Source: Phoronis australis (taxonomy: Eukaryota > Phoronida > Phoronidae). From it: a stretch of DNA of 38,193 nucleotides. Shown piece by piece: positions 21,624 through 33,340 of this stretch. Within the stretch, counting starts at the first letter, position 1, and every line of letters starts with the position of its first letter. Location: NCBI GenBank assembly GCA_002633005.1, contig NMRA01000621.1, positions 205,824 to 244,016 on the forward strand, written 5' to 3'. The notes beneath the pieces were generated by a model. The model made no database searches and was not told where the DNA came from. It saw nothing but the letters and a program-made list of their open reading frames with translations. Both the position numbers and the translations under genes were made by a program.

Positions 21624-22729
21624 CTGGGGACTAATACTATCTATCGTATTTACCTATACTTACAAAATAAAATGAAAAAAGGAAAATTTTAGGAGGTGCA
21701 AAAACGATGCTCACTTGCAAAAATCCAAAATTGTATTCATGAAACTGTAAAAACTATCCAACCTGGTCTTCAGAGGGAAATGAAGTTCCTTATTACCTAA
21801 GTACAGTAAGTCGAAACTCTGACCCGGAAGAAAGATACAAGAAAAAACCATAAAGGTTTCTCCGTACAAGAAATAGGTGGCAATTCTCTAGATTTATAAG
21901 CTTCACAAATTGACTGTCTCAGAATTACCGACGATAGGCAAAATTGGCCATTTTGAAAGTTGGTAACGCGTGTGTTGCAAACAATCGAAACATGTATGTT
22001 CAGATAAATGATGTGAAGGTGCAATGTAATTTTTTATTAGTAATAGGAAACAACTACGGTTTTAAATCGTCTTAACGTGTTTCGGTGTCATTTATTCAAA
22101 CACCATCATCGGAAGAGAGAATATGGTGGCCATCTAGCTAGACCCAGCAACAAGTGATGAAACATAAAAAACAGTTACAGGGAGTGACAATAAACTAGAC
22201 CAACAATGACAACCTGTGGTGTGCCAGATGCCTATTGAGATTATGCTTGCACCAACTGATGTGTAGAGCCTCACGAAATTTTAAGCTCCTTTGTTGCTTC
22301 TGCTTCGTCTATTATTGAAAATTCATTGAAAGAGCATTGCCGAGAACAAAGATCGGAGCTCTGTAGATGAATATTTAAATGTGAACCTCAGTCAGAATTT
22401 AGATGTTCCCTGGTCCTGGTTTTTAAATGGCGAACGGTTTCGCCTAAAAACTGGAGCCACATCCAGCACAGATAAAGTTATACACTACCCTGGACCGTAG
22501 ACCCATAGGAATTTTGTCCTAGGGTTAATGTAATTCACAATACAAATATTCATGGTGTATCCAAGATCATTAAATGTAGAGCTCAAATAGACGCAGCATC
22601 ACGCATTGGCACATGGACATACATTGACATTTGCACTGTATATTGTAAATGTAATTTCGTCTCCCTTGATTTTCATGACAATTAGCAATTGCTTCATTGC
22701 CTGTGAGATTTGCATAAAAATGTACTTAC
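21624..22729. other. Intron between exons 3 and 4, with possible retroelement remnant
   Basis: On the minus strand, about 22120-22040 reads CCGATGATGGTGTTTGAAT, then a segment ending in CCGAAACACG. That resembles the 'GATGATGG ... CCGAAACG' word found at the 3' ends of some Penelope-like and non-LTR elements. No reverse-transcriptase frame was identified. The remnant call is tentative and nothing else was recognised. Confidence 0.35.
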
Positions 22730-22879
22730 GGTCACAGTACGTCATCGCACTATTAGGCGTAAAAGCACACTTGTGTAGAATGGATTGGTATTGAAGATTG
22801 CACTCGAAACATTTTTTATTTTTCGGCCCTTCGTCACATCTCATATGAGCACAGTTGGCCACTTCGGCGCGTGGACAAG
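22730..22879 (-). CDS. Exon 3: Cys-rich module
   Basis: This 150-bp exon (50 codons) has phase 1 at both ends, acceptor CTTACAG and donor C|GTAAGT. It reads 'CPRAEVANCAHMRCDEG', 'PKNKKCFECNLQYQSIL', 'HKCAFTPNSAMTYCD'. Seven Cys are visible with spacing unlike a standard EGF, so no named domain is assigned. The ending Y-C-D before the donor parallels the P-R-C-D ending of the preceding exon. Symmetric 1-1 phase is typical of shuffled extracellular modules. Confidence 0.85.
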
Positions 22880-23574
22880 CTGTAAGAAAGGATATTAAAA
22901 ATCACTGACCATTTTACAGTTGACCAAAACTGTCTTGGAAAAGGTACAGTAGTTATTATACGATTTGACGTTTTCAAACTGCTATAAATCCGTCTTCTGT
23001 CACAAACATAAACTTTTAATTTTGACTACTTATCAGTATGAAATTAACCTCAAGATGTTCGTAGTTAAACTGAAATGATCCCAAGGCTTTGAAAATTATT
23101 ACCGGCTCCCTATTGCTTAAGGCTCGACTTCACAATGCTAAACTGCATTTTGTGCGCTGACCATGGTGTCAAGGAATAACGAATTGCCAGTTCTTTAAGA
23201 CGGCAATTTCTCTCCTTAGCCACAACGCAGGTTCGTACCTTCTTTAACTTTTAACTCCTGTGCATTTAAACTGTCAGAATTGACCTATTATCAAAAAATC
23301 GAAGACGACGCATTGCTATGGATTGTGCAGGATTCAAATCCGAACGAAATTTAACCAATAAAAAACAGTACGTGTACGTACATTTAAAGTCGAGAAATGG
23401 CATGAATTACGTATCTCCCAAAATGGACACCAATCTAATTTCAAATGAGAAATGTTTTCTTTTGGATACCAAGAGATTAACTAAAAAAACGTGTAGGCTA
23501 AGTTTTAAACATGTCGCACATCTATGAAGTTTGCAACTTTCAACGTCTGGAAAGTTAGCAGAAGTAAAACTTAC
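22880..23574. other. Intron between exons 2 and 3, nothing recognised
   Basis: This is a phase-1 intron of 695 bp without a recognisable repeat or RNA. The open frame at 23318-23527 (plus) is antisense to the gene and has no domain. Confidence 0.65.
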
Positions 23575-23676
23575 GATCACAACGTGGCGAATAATACTCA
23601 TCGGCACAGTTGGAGCAGTAGTCAGGTCTTATACAAGTACCTCCGTTAGGGCATGATGTTGACCCAAAACAAACAG
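23575..23676 (-). CDS. Exon 2: EGF-like repeat
   Basis: This 102-bp exon (34 codons) has phase 1 at both ends, acceptor TGTTACAG and donor C|GTAAGT. It reads 'VCFGSTSCPNGGTC', 'IRPDYCSNCADEYYS', 'PRCD'. The six Cys (C-F-G-S-T-S-C, G-G-T-C, D-Y-C, S-N-C, P-R-C) fit an EGF-like fold with the common 'C-P-N-G-G-T-C' word. It lacks the D-x-(D/N)-E/Q calcium-binding signature at its start. EGF repeats mediate extracellular protein interactions. Confidence 0.88.
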
Positions 23677-25033
23677 CTGTAACACAAGGTAAACACACAT
23701 CTATTACTGTTGCACAATTTGCTGCATGACTAACCTTTGAGCATAAACGAAGCAATTAGGAAATATTCGTTGGTGATGTTGCCTAGCGACATTCCTTCTG
23801 AAGAATGCTACTAAATCCAGATTTTTTTTACGTTACGACATACAATGTGGTTCTAGACATTTCTTATAACACAAACCCCTTTTTTGACGTGACAGGCATG
23901 AACTGTGGACACAGCCTGTTGCTCTAGATCTGGAGACCAAGTGTACAGACTCAAGATATTGCTGTGGCGGCCATGTTTTTTTTGCGTAGTTATAGCTTCA
24001 AATTAAGCAATCTTGATATGTGGATAGATTTTGCCAAGAGTTGAAAGAAATGAAGACTAGTTCTCAGGTGGGGCTAGCCTATCACGGCCTCTTCTGATCA
24101 GTGATCAGTGATCCGTCTAAGACTGTCGTCAAGTAGGGCACGCAGCGGTCTTCTCTTCTACGTGAAGGCAACGTAGATGTGATGTATATGCCAAATTTCT
24201 TGAGCCACTACCAAGGGACATAAAAGATATCAAGCCATAGCAAAAATCCCACTAGAGAAATCACACTAGGGGAATTTTACCAAAAATTCATAAAAATTCT
24301 AATGCTCTTCTCACCATGAAAAAACCGACGTTGACAGTTGACACCCACAACAATCGAGTTTAGGCAAACTTAACTGGTTTGCCTGCTTCGAAATTCACTG
24401 GTAGAAACCAGCAGCTAATTATAGAGAATTGCATCACCTGTGGACGCTGATGAATCGGACTCAACGTAATTACACTAGGGCCGACAATAGTATCTTTAAA
24501 TGTTTGTATTGAAAGTTATTAAAAATAATACATTTTCTTAGTTCGCAACAATTACACATGGTTACAGTAGGTTAAGTGAATTTTGAAAATCATACAAGAG
24601 TTATAACATTTGCAAACCGCAGCTTTTGAACAGTTTTGACAATATCCTGCTTCTCATTAATTCTGCTGAGTGTGCAATATAATTGATCCAATTACTAAAC
24701 CAACAGGCAGCAGTTCCAAACTGGGATAAGTCAAGTGTCATCGTACGAGTCTTGTCATGATAAATATCTCATGAAGACCGATCTAGAAACTTGGTAAAAA
24801 ACTGAATAACATGCACAACTACTTAATTGCCAATAAGGGGACCCAGAACATTCGCACCGGTTCGAGAATCATTGTCAGCCGGATTTTTCCTTCCCGGTAG
24901 AAACGCATATGGAAGTTTTCATAACAGTGGCTTAGCCAATACAGATACCAAGGCGAAAAACCTGAAAATGAGAAAAAATGACTCATCTTTGGTGTGCAAT
25001 AACCCAAACCAAAACGTGCTTATTTGATACGGT
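23677..25033. other. Intronic stretch upstream of the retrotransposon tail
   Basis: This is the lower part of the intron between exons 1 and 2. It contains a short direct repeat GATCAGTGATCAGTGATC near 24097 and some AT-rich sequence. Open frames at 24819-25007 (minus) and 24827-25027 (plus) are antisense to one another. The latter runs toward the retrotransposon tail but in a frame without recognisable domain content. Confidence 0.5.
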
Positions 25034-25252
25034 CTTTTCCTCAACTCCGACAAGTTTAGGCATAACTTAAGTAATCATGTCTCTCCAAACTGTAAATGTG
25101 GTGACCATCAATCTTATCCTCATATTTTCTTCAAATGTTCCTTCATCGAATACCTGAGAGACTCACTCTTTCGTGCACTCAATGAAAACCAATCAATTGT
25201 TAAAGCTCTCAATTCTTGTAATAATACACTACTAAAGTTACATTATTACTGA
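25034..25252 (+). pseudogene. C-terminal fragment of a non-LTR retrotransposon ORF2 (zinc-binding tail)
   Basis: This 219-nt open frame ends in TGA and translates to 'FLNSDKFRHNLSNHVSPNC', 'KCGDHQSYPHIFFKCSFIEY' and a leucine-rich tail. The C-x-C-G ... H-x-x-F-x-C pattern is that of the zinc-binding region after reverse transcriptase in CR1/Jockey/L2-like non-LTR elements. The preceding RT domain is absent, so this is a 5'-truncated copy, as is usual for LINEs. It lies on the strand opposite to the host gene, inside an intron. The clade is not determined. Confidence 0.72.
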
Positions 25253-25570
25253 ATGGTAGTCCTAACCTTGACCTTGTTCTCAATGAATTTCTCCTAAGCA
25301 ACGTTGGCAAATTTTTATGTACCGTTTATAAATATTGTTGCTTCTGATTTCCATACATCAATCTGAACATGTCTTTGTTTTCATATATTTGTAATAGCAT
25401 ATCTAAATATTGGAATACTTATATTAGATACTACTTAAATATATATAACACTATGTATATTAGTTTCATTTATGAATTGTCTACAATCCAGATATAATGC
25501 AGCGCGATTTCTGGGTTTGTTATTCTTTCTTTGTATGTTCTGTGTATTCTTCAATAAATATATATCACTT
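25253..25570 (+). mobile_element. 3' untranslated tail of the LINE fragment
   Basis: AT-rich, T-rich sequence follows the ORF stop and ends near TTCAATAAATATATATCAC, which contains an AATAAA signal. That is the expected arrangement for the 3' end of a non-LTR copy inserted on the plus strand. No target-site duplication could be placed because the 5' end is not defined. Confidence 0.5.
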
Positions 25571-25675
25571 AGAAAGAGGTTGGGATTGAAGACAGTGCTC
25601 AACTGGCGGTACATTATCTCCTGAGCATCGTGCCATATGCGACTGAGACAATATCAACGTTTAACGAACACTTAC

Positions 25676-25798
25676 GGAGACAATTTGTGCCGGATCCAGA
25701 GTATCCTGACTTGCAAGTGCACGTGAAACTTCCGTGTGTGTTTGCGCATGTTGCATAAGTGTGACAGTTGTCAGTTCCACCGGCACACTCGTCTATGT
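25676..25798 (-). CDS. Exon 1 (first visible): calcium-binding EGF repeat
   Basis: This 123-bp exon (41 codons) has phase 1 at both ends, acceptor CTTTTCCAG and donor C|GTAAGT. It reads '[18 protein letters not shown]', '[18 protein letters not shown]', 'GTNC'. D-I-D-E-C, six Cys, and C-x-N-x(4)-F-x-C with a likely hydroxylated Asn are diagnostic of a calcium-binding EGF domain, and a separate 1-1 phase exon is the usual gene structure. The phase-1 start requires more coding sequence upstream (to the right). No further exon was recognised up to 38193, so the 5' end of the gene is probably outside the window. Confidence 0.93.
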
Positions 25799-25847
25799 CT
25801 GGAAAAGAAACATTCATTCATGGTTGAGAATGATCAGTATACCATGT

Positions 25848-26203
25848 ATTAGTTTCAGTAAAAATGGCCACTAGGTGGCGCAGACTACGTTGAATCTATC
25901 CGAAAACGGAAGGATACCGTCGTCTCACTAATAGATGCCAATACACCAAATTTTGTGAAAATATGTTGAGGGCCTTTGAAGATACAGAGGTAAACGTAAA
26001 AAACTAAAATTGCCACTAGGGGCACACCGGTAGTCGGATCCGTCCGAAACTTAGCTCATGCCGTACCATGCATTAGAGAAACACATGCACAAAGTTTCAT
26101 GAACATACGTCAACCGGTTTTGGAGAAAGAGTAGCGGACGCCGGACGGAAGCCGGTCGGACGCCGTTCGGACGGACAGACGGACGGACAGAGATGACGGT
26201 ATA
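25848..26203 (+). mobile_element. Pearl/Helentron-like element, truncated (monomers 3-4 plus tail)
   Basis: Two monomers begin at 25868 (CCACTAGGTGGCGC) and 26013 (CCACTAGGGGCAC). GGACG/CGGACG units and GACGGACAGACGGACGG follow, then GAGATGACGGTATAAT. The terminal palindrome of other copies is missing and unique sequence follows directly. The order corresponds to monomers 3 and 4 of the element at 3801-4672. Confidence 0.6.
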
Positions 26204-27349
26204 ATCATTCAATACGTAAGCCAACGCTGCGTGTCATTATCTTACTCATATGGAGTACATTTTCCTGCGCGAAAGTAATTCACTTCTATCATTTTGCTCG
26301 GTAGACGGCGCTTTTGTAAACATGGTGGCTCGCCATTTCTGGTTTAGGCAGTAGACCTATCGCGTTTTTGAATCAATGTAAATGTTACTTAACAACTGTT
26401 GTAAATGCCGACTCAGATCAATGTCCGAACGGGGAATCTAACATGGACCAGTCATGTACGCCTGCACGGTGGTACTTGCTTAAAAGGTGAGTTAAAAGGG
26501 GTCTGAACTGAAGATAAATTGGTGTTTTTTGACAAATCACTGTGTCTGTGGCCGCTTGGACTTCGACTTCAGAGTGCAGTCTTATTACAACTAACTACTT
26601 TGGAACAAGTCGGATATAATGTTCCCCGGTTTTGAGAATGACGCTATCAATATGTTGTAATAACTTCAGTGGAGGTTCACTTGTTATACCTCACGGAATC
26701 AGGCGGTTATTGTTTACCATCCGACTCCATTAACGTACATACTTGATATTAATATAAACAATAACCAATCACGCTGTTAGTGCTAGCCAGAGGGAACACC
26801 GTCAGTGACAGCAAATATCTAGACTTGACCAGGCGAATACACGTGTTTTTGGTCACTTTATACAAGGGGAAAATGAGAAATGAACGTCAGGACAAGGACA
26901 TAGTCAAAGAAAGTCGATGAATGTAACAACTGAATAACATTCCTATTAGTCAGTGGATTAGATAATGACCACCGTCTCTAGCTGGCCCGAGTAGAGACGG
27001 TGAAGGGCCTCTTAGAGTTTCATACATCAAAGTCATGTTGTTTAAGTACCTCTTGCTCATAGAGGGACACCGTAGGTACCCAACTCAAACAAACACTCCT
27101 GTAATGTAACTTTTTCTACAATCAGTCCTTCGTTCAGTTGCCCAAATCGTCAACTGACCAGTTTTACACTGCGCGCTTACCTATTTTTACCGCGCCTGCC
27201 AGTGTGAGGCATGATTCGCCTTAATTCTTCAGACGTGTGTTAATGTCAGTGGATGAAATTTGTTATCCATCTCAGCGACCATTATATCCGAGCAGTAACT
27301 ATAGAACTTTTGCAAAAGGTTAATTGAACATATTTCCCATCTGCAGTAC
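26000..27349. repeat. Segment A (haplotype 1 copy)
   Basis: This segment begins AAAACTAAAATTGCCACTAG and ends CCATCTGCAGTAC. It is repeated at 27966-29323 with only scattered substitutions and small indels. In this copy it continues directly into segment B (27350-27833). No gene was recognised in it. Confidence 0.82.
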
Positions 27350-27833
27350 CAATGGAATTTGCAATTTCAGAAAAATAACAGGTACGGATATTTAAGATTG
27401 AAAACATAATACTTTCAGTGATATCCAAGATAGCGGCTTTCCAAACCAGTATTTAAGTAATTAGGTGTTGTTGCGACTTACCAGCTAAAAGTTTCACAAT
27501 ATGTAAATTCCGTTCAAGCGGCGGACTCAAAACCACAGTTTCTTGAAGGTATGCTAGGTTCAGAGTATGATGCATTTCCACACAACACTTCAGAAAAGAA
27601 GAGCTACTGAAACACTAAGTCCTTTTATTTTGCTCAGTACACATGTCTAAGATAGACGTTTCTGAAAACTAGATAATCACTCCTATAAAAATCTCAGTAG
27701 TTTCAATAGAATCAATCACGTAAAAAGTATGGTTTACGAGTATCAAACTGAACACAACACGAAAAACGCTAGTAAAAAGTGACAGAAGATTTGAATGTTG
27801 ACCATCAGTGGCTTGGAATATTTTCCCCAAACG
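27350..27833. repeat. Segment B (haplotype 1 copy)
   Basis: This segment starts CAATGGAATTTGCAATTTC and ends TTCCCCAAACG. It is repeated at 32156-32660 with near identity, where a ~26-bp insertion near 32398 is the main difference. The copy continues to 27964 and then meets an N. Confidence 0.82.
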
Positions 27834-27965
27834 GCCACCACTCAGATCTCTCCCCCATGGAAGCCCCGAATTTGCGTCATCTTCCATGTTTCCCAATTTC
27901 GCCCAGGGTGGACCCCAGTCCCCTCACTACGATAATGATGACCACAACAATATCATAAGAATAAN

Positions 27966-29323
27966 AAAACTAAAATTGCCACTAGGGGCACACCGGTAGT
28001 CGGATCCGTCCGAAACTTAGCTCATGCCGTACCATGCATTAAAGAAACACATGCACAAAGTTTCATGAACATACATGTACGTCAACCGGTTTTGGAGAAA
28101 GAGTAGCGGACGCCGGACGGAAGCCGGTCGGACGCCGGTCGGACGCCGTTCGGACGGACAGACGGACGGACAGAGATGACGGTATAATCACTCAATACGT
28201 AAGCCAACGCTGCGTGTCATTATCTTACTCATATGGAGTACATTTTCCTGCGCGAAAGTAATTCACTTCTATCATTTTGCTCGGTAGACGGCGCTTTTGT
28301 AAACATGGTGGCTCGCCATTTCTGGTTTAGGCAGACCTATCGCGTTTTTGAATCAATGTAAATGTTACTTAACAACTGTTGTAAATGCCGACTCAGATCA
28401 ATGTCCGAACGGGGAATCTAACATGGACCAGTCATGTACGCCTGCACGGTGGTACTTGCTTAAACGGTGAGTTAAAAGGGGTCTGAACTGAAGATAAATT
28501 GGTGTTTTTTGACACATCACTGTGTCTGTGGCCGCTTGGACTTCGACTTCAGAGTGCAGTCTTATTACAACTAACTACTTTGGAACAAGTCGGAATGTTC
28601 CCCGGTTTTGAGAATGACGCTATCAATATGTTGTAATAACTTCAGTGGAGGTTCACTTGTTATACCTCACGGAATCAGGCGGTTATTGTTTACCATCCGA
28701 CTCCATTACTCCATTCTTGATATTAATATAAACAATAACCGATCGCGCTCTTTGTGTTAGCCAGACGGAACACGGTCAGTGACAGCAAATGTCTAGACTT
28801 GACCAGGCGAATACACGTGTTGTTGGTCACTTTATACAAGGGGAACATGAGAAATGAACGTCAGGACAAGGACATAGTCGAAAAAGTCGATGAATGTAAC
28901 AACTGAATAACATTCCTATTAGTCAGTGGATTAGATAATGACCACCGTCTCTAGCTGGCCCCAGTAGAGACGGTGAAGGGCCTCTGAGAGTTTCATACAT
29001 CAAAGTCATGTTGTTTAAGTACCTCTTGCTCATAGAGGGACACCTCAGGTACCCAACTCAAACAAACACACCTGTAATGTAACTTTTTCTACCATTCAGT
29101 CCTTCGTTCAGTTGCCCAAATCGTCAACTGACCAGTTTTACACTGCGCGCCCACCTATTTTTACCGCGCCCGCCCGTGTGAGGCATGATTCGCCTTAATT
29201 CTTCAGACGTGTGTTAATGTCAGTGGATGAAACTTGTTATCCATGTCAGCGACCATTATACCCGAGCAGTAACTATAGAACTTTTGCAAAAGGTTAATTG
29301 AACATATTTCCCATCTGCAGTAC
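27966..29323. repeat. Segment A' (haplotype 2 copy), incl. a pearl/Helentron-like monomer 4
   Basis: This is a near copy of 26000-27349, starting immediately after the N at 27965. It includes a monomer-4 start at 27979 and an expanded GGACGCCGGTC stretch at 28110-28160. It ends at CTGCAGTAC and then, unlike segment A, runs into 2.83 kb of different sequence before segment B' is reached. Confidence 0.82.
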
Positions 29324-32155
29324 TAAAATTGATCAGCTTGATTAAAATTTTACAGCCGTGAGTCAACTCAATTGAACAAAGATAATTCTAGGGGGCACGA
29401 TTCAGTCATCCAAGTAAAAAAATTGAAAGCGAACTTGCTATTTACGTATTTTTAATTTCAGATGGCGAACTGTAATACTCCACTGAAGAAGGCAAAGTCA
29501 AAAGACATGCATATTATGTGGCAAACTCTTATAAAAATCTACATTAAAGCAGAGGCTCTTGGATTTTTTACCTCGTTTATATTCAATTCAACAATGATTT
29601 GCTGGACACTAGGCCTGTCTTTATCTGCAGCTCATGCATTCTGTTTTGTTCAAAACTCACACAGCTGCACAAATCCACAAGAATGGATATCAGCATTCTC
29701 ATTGCTCAGTCTGAAGATCGGCAGAAACATGTAGTAATTGATTCGCCATCTGTTTCCTAAGGCGCCAACAGGAACAAAGAGATTGTTAAATTTTGAGTCC
29801 GAGTTAGTTGACCATGGGTATTCAGTATCTGAGGATTATAAACAATCCAACCCCTTCCTGTCAAACGTGTCTAAAGACTCAACTGTGCAACTTGATCGGA
29901 AACTGTTTAAAATCAGTACATCTTTGGATGACCGCTTTAAGAAAAAATGTGCTTAGCTTTCCCATGAGGGACCTGGATGACAAGCCGCTTCTTTGGAAAA
30001 TTGTGAAAGAAGAGGAAAATCGTCGACATGGGCTACAAATTCTGTGTGTCATTCACTTCATATTGCCATAATGCATGGGATACATCTAGATTTTTGCCAA
30101 AAACCCTCAACTCTGTGCCGTACAGAGGCTATTGTCTGCTGCGTGTATTCGTCATCATGCTGGCAATGGTGCATGTTTGAAAATTTTCAGATGGCTCACA
30201 TTTATTTTTTTAACATAAAGTTTTAGCAAATGTTACATAGTTGATGATAGCAATTAGATCGGTGATATATTACATTAAAAGTTCTCCAGATTGAGACAGC
30301 CTCCTAAATTCAGAGCACAGAAATCTTGGCTGAAATATATTTTTTTTAATCCTGAAGTTTGAGGAGTGAGTGATTTGTATATTTTCGTACTTTTCAAATT
30401 CATAACGCAATGTTGTAGCATAACAGGTTGCAAGAATACTCCTGTAAGTTCATAAAAAGTGACTCTCATGACAAACATTTAATAAATTGTTACCATTCCC
30501 CTTGAATTTCTGACGGACAATTGTGTGAATTTCTAAAAAATGGGACAAGTTCCGACTTTGATCAAAATAATTATTCACTGTCCCATACTAGAGAATTTTT
30601 GCGTAATCGATTTTTGAAATTCAGTGTGTAGTTAACTGTAAAACTGATGGATGACTGTTCTTGTTTATAAGAGGATCTGCTTTAAGAAAAAAGGTTGTAA
30701 AGTGAAGACAATGTATTGTTTAGTTTATGATCTTTAGTGATAGTGTGGTAGTTTACACCAGCTTTAAAAACGTCAGTGACGAAAGGTAGAAATCATAAAT
30801 GACAACAGATATCACTATTCCAGATAATAGTGGCAGTACCCGTGTGGTTAAAGAGTCATGACATAATGCTTTCGACTTAAAAATCTTGAGGGACTTTCAG
30901 ATATGTAAGCTATGAGTGTTTTTTACACAAGAAATAATGTGTGTGTGTGTGTGTGTTGTTAAAATCAGTTGCAGAGTGAGTTAGCCACTGAATGATCTCA
31001 GTGCTTAAGAGCAATTCCATATAAAAACCAGATGGTGGGCTATATATGCAAAATTACCAATTTTTTTGAATCTTAGCACATCAGCTGGCCTTGTCAAAAG
31101 AAACCTGAGCCTGAATTTTTAAGAGTTTCCGAGTTTTTTTTTACCCTTTTTACGACCACTTTGTATTTTTTCTGAAAAATAGCAAATAATAGTACATGGA
31201 AGTAGGTGACTTTTTGTCAGCAACAGCACATCTTCGCTTCACGCTATTGAAAAAATAATTATATAGCAGAAAGAAGAAAGAATAACATACAAGAAAAACT
31301 AGTTGGGGTGGATTTATTGATTTTTTATGTCCTCCCATTTTAGCCTACAAAAACATCATTTTCACTTCTTAATATTAAGGCCATTTTTACGCATTTTTAT
31401 CACTCTGCCAAATCTATATCGAATTGTTTTGGAACATGAGTTAACTTCCATCTGTTACAGCTGTCTTTGTTCAGTCCAACGCAAGAATAAAAAATCTTGT
31501 CTCTTTCATAGTTTTTGTTCAGTCAGTTTTTTACATAACTCACTTACACACTTTTCTGTCAGTTTGATTAAAAGACTCTAGGAGGCGCTACTCGGTTATT
31601 CAATTAACTATCGACCAACATGCCAAATAGAACAAATATCATTCGTTTTGCTGCATCAGTGACGAAGGAGATCATGGGAAGCTGTATGAAAGATTTTTTT
31701 TTCTTCGCGGATTTTCAGTTTTGCTGGTGCAAAAATAAAAATTTGTTATAGGATTAAAGAAACCAAAAAGTCAAGCTTAATGTACTTACGAGTTAATTAT
31801 ACAAATCCATCAACATCTCATACTTCAGAGAAGCAGGTTTCATTCTTATCGAGGGTGCCCATTACCCATTGCTTGGTCAGTTTTCAAACACCGTAATTGA
31901 CTAAGAATCCCACGCACTGTCTGCAGTGCACGCTGGTCCATTTTCAGACCTCCTTAACAAATCCCTGTATATGCGCTTGAAAAAGTCCTCTCAAACTATT
32001 AGCAAAGTTCACACTCAAACTAATCAAGATCTTTGAGATCACAAGTGAAAAGAGGACGGTGGATACGAGCAGAAGTGTCGTGTTATTGGACATGCAAAGT
32101 GTCACGCAATGCTTCTTGTACTACACAAAAGCGGCCGAGCATGGTGGCAGTGCGC
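29324..32155. other. 2.83-kb insertion present in one of the two copies
   Basis: Segments A and B are contiguous at 27349/27350. In the second version A' and B' are separated by this stretch, so it is an insertion or, on the other copy, a deletion. The left junction is GCAGTAC|TAAAATTG and the right junction is GCAGTGCGC|CAATGG, so GCAGT precedes both break points and could be a degraded target duplication. Inside are short plus-strand frames at 29462-29734 (preceded by an acceptor-like TTTAATTTCAG) and 29738-29956 that I do not recognise, a (GT)9 run near 30940, and AT-rich sequence. No terminal inverted repeats or known transposon protein were seen. Confidence 0.65.
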
Positions 32156-32660
32156 CAATGGAATTTGCAATTTCAGAAAAATAACAGGTACGGATATTTA
32201 AGATTGAAAACATAATACTTTCAGTGATATCCAAGATAGCGGCTTTCCAAAGCAGTATTTAAGTAATCAGGTGTTGTTGCGACTTACCAGCTAAAAGTTT
32301 CACAATATGTAAATTCCGTTCAAGCGGCGGACTCAAAACCACAGTTTCTTGAAGGTATGCTAGGTTCAGAGTATGATGCATTTCCACACAACACTTCAAA
32401 AAACTGCATTTTGTTTGAAGAAAACAAGAGCTACTGAAACACTAAGTCCTTTTATTTTGCTCAGTACACATGTCTAAGATAGACGTTTCTGAAAACTAGA
32501 TAATCACTCCTATAAAAATCTCAGTAGTTTCAATAGAATCAATCATGTAAAAAGTATGGTTTACGAGTATCAAACTGAACACAAAACGAAAAACGCTAGT
32601 AAAAAGTGACAGGAGATTTGAATGTTGACCATCAGTGGCTTGGAATATTTTCCCCAAACG
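32156..32660. repeat. Segment B' (haplotype 2 copy)
   Basis: This is a near copy of 27350-27833 that stops at CCAAACG exactly before the N at 32661. The different right-hand continuation after the N belongs to another contig. Confidence 0.82.
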
Positions 32661-32661
32661 N

Positions 32662-32861
32662 TACATTTTGTTGCCTTCATTGACGAAGTACTTGGCATGG
32701 GATTTCAAGGGTGCAATTTTCCTGTCACAGATGTTTTTTCCCTTTTGACTTTCACTGAAGTCGTAGTGCAGAATGGAGATATGTAGCATATCTAGCGTTA
32801 AACAGCAAACAGTGAAAAAGTCTTGCTTGCAGGCATCTAGAGTATGGATGTAAGTATGTAC
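32662..32861 (-). pseudogene. Exon of a decayed transposon-like multi-exon gene (C-terminal part)
   Basis: The acceptor TATTTCAG is followed in phase 0 by 'VHTYIHTLDACKQDFFTV', 'LHYDFSESQKGKNICDRK', 'IAPLKSHAKYFVNEGNKM'. The exon is cut by the N at 32661. The words F-S-E-x-Q-x-G-K-x-x-C-D-R-K and the following K-S-x(5)-F-x-N-E-G are, from memory, hallmarks of an uncharacterised, widely duplicated and probably transposon-derived protein family in cnidarians, hemichordates and similar genomes. It joins in phase 0 to the donor at 33341. Confidence 0.6.
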
Positions 32862-33340
32862 CTGAAATACAACAATTATGTAACTCAAATGGGTCAGCTA
32901 GTTTAAAGAACTACCTTATCACATCTTATTACCACCTAAACCGCAATCACACCACTCAACTTCAAACATGGTTCGTCTCAACACGTTATTATATCAGTAA
33001 CTCCTTCAAAACATTTCCAGGAAAGGGGAAATTTCCCCTTCACAAAGATATGGAAATCATCCATAAGTACAAAATGGCTTCAGTTAAAATGAAGGTTTGT
33101 GTGCAAAATCTACTAAGAGACAAAAGAATGTATCACTGTCAAGCTTTTGTTGGGAAATGGCAAGAAAAAGACTAAATATTAAGTGCACACTCCCTGTATC
33201 TTGTACTGTTACAGTAAATCCATATACTAAAAAGAGGTAAAGGCAACAACATTGTTCATCACTGTCTTTCTGTTTAATATTGAGCACATCTGAGAATTAC
33301 TTTGCAACACCGTGAATACTAATTGAGGATTTATTTTTAC

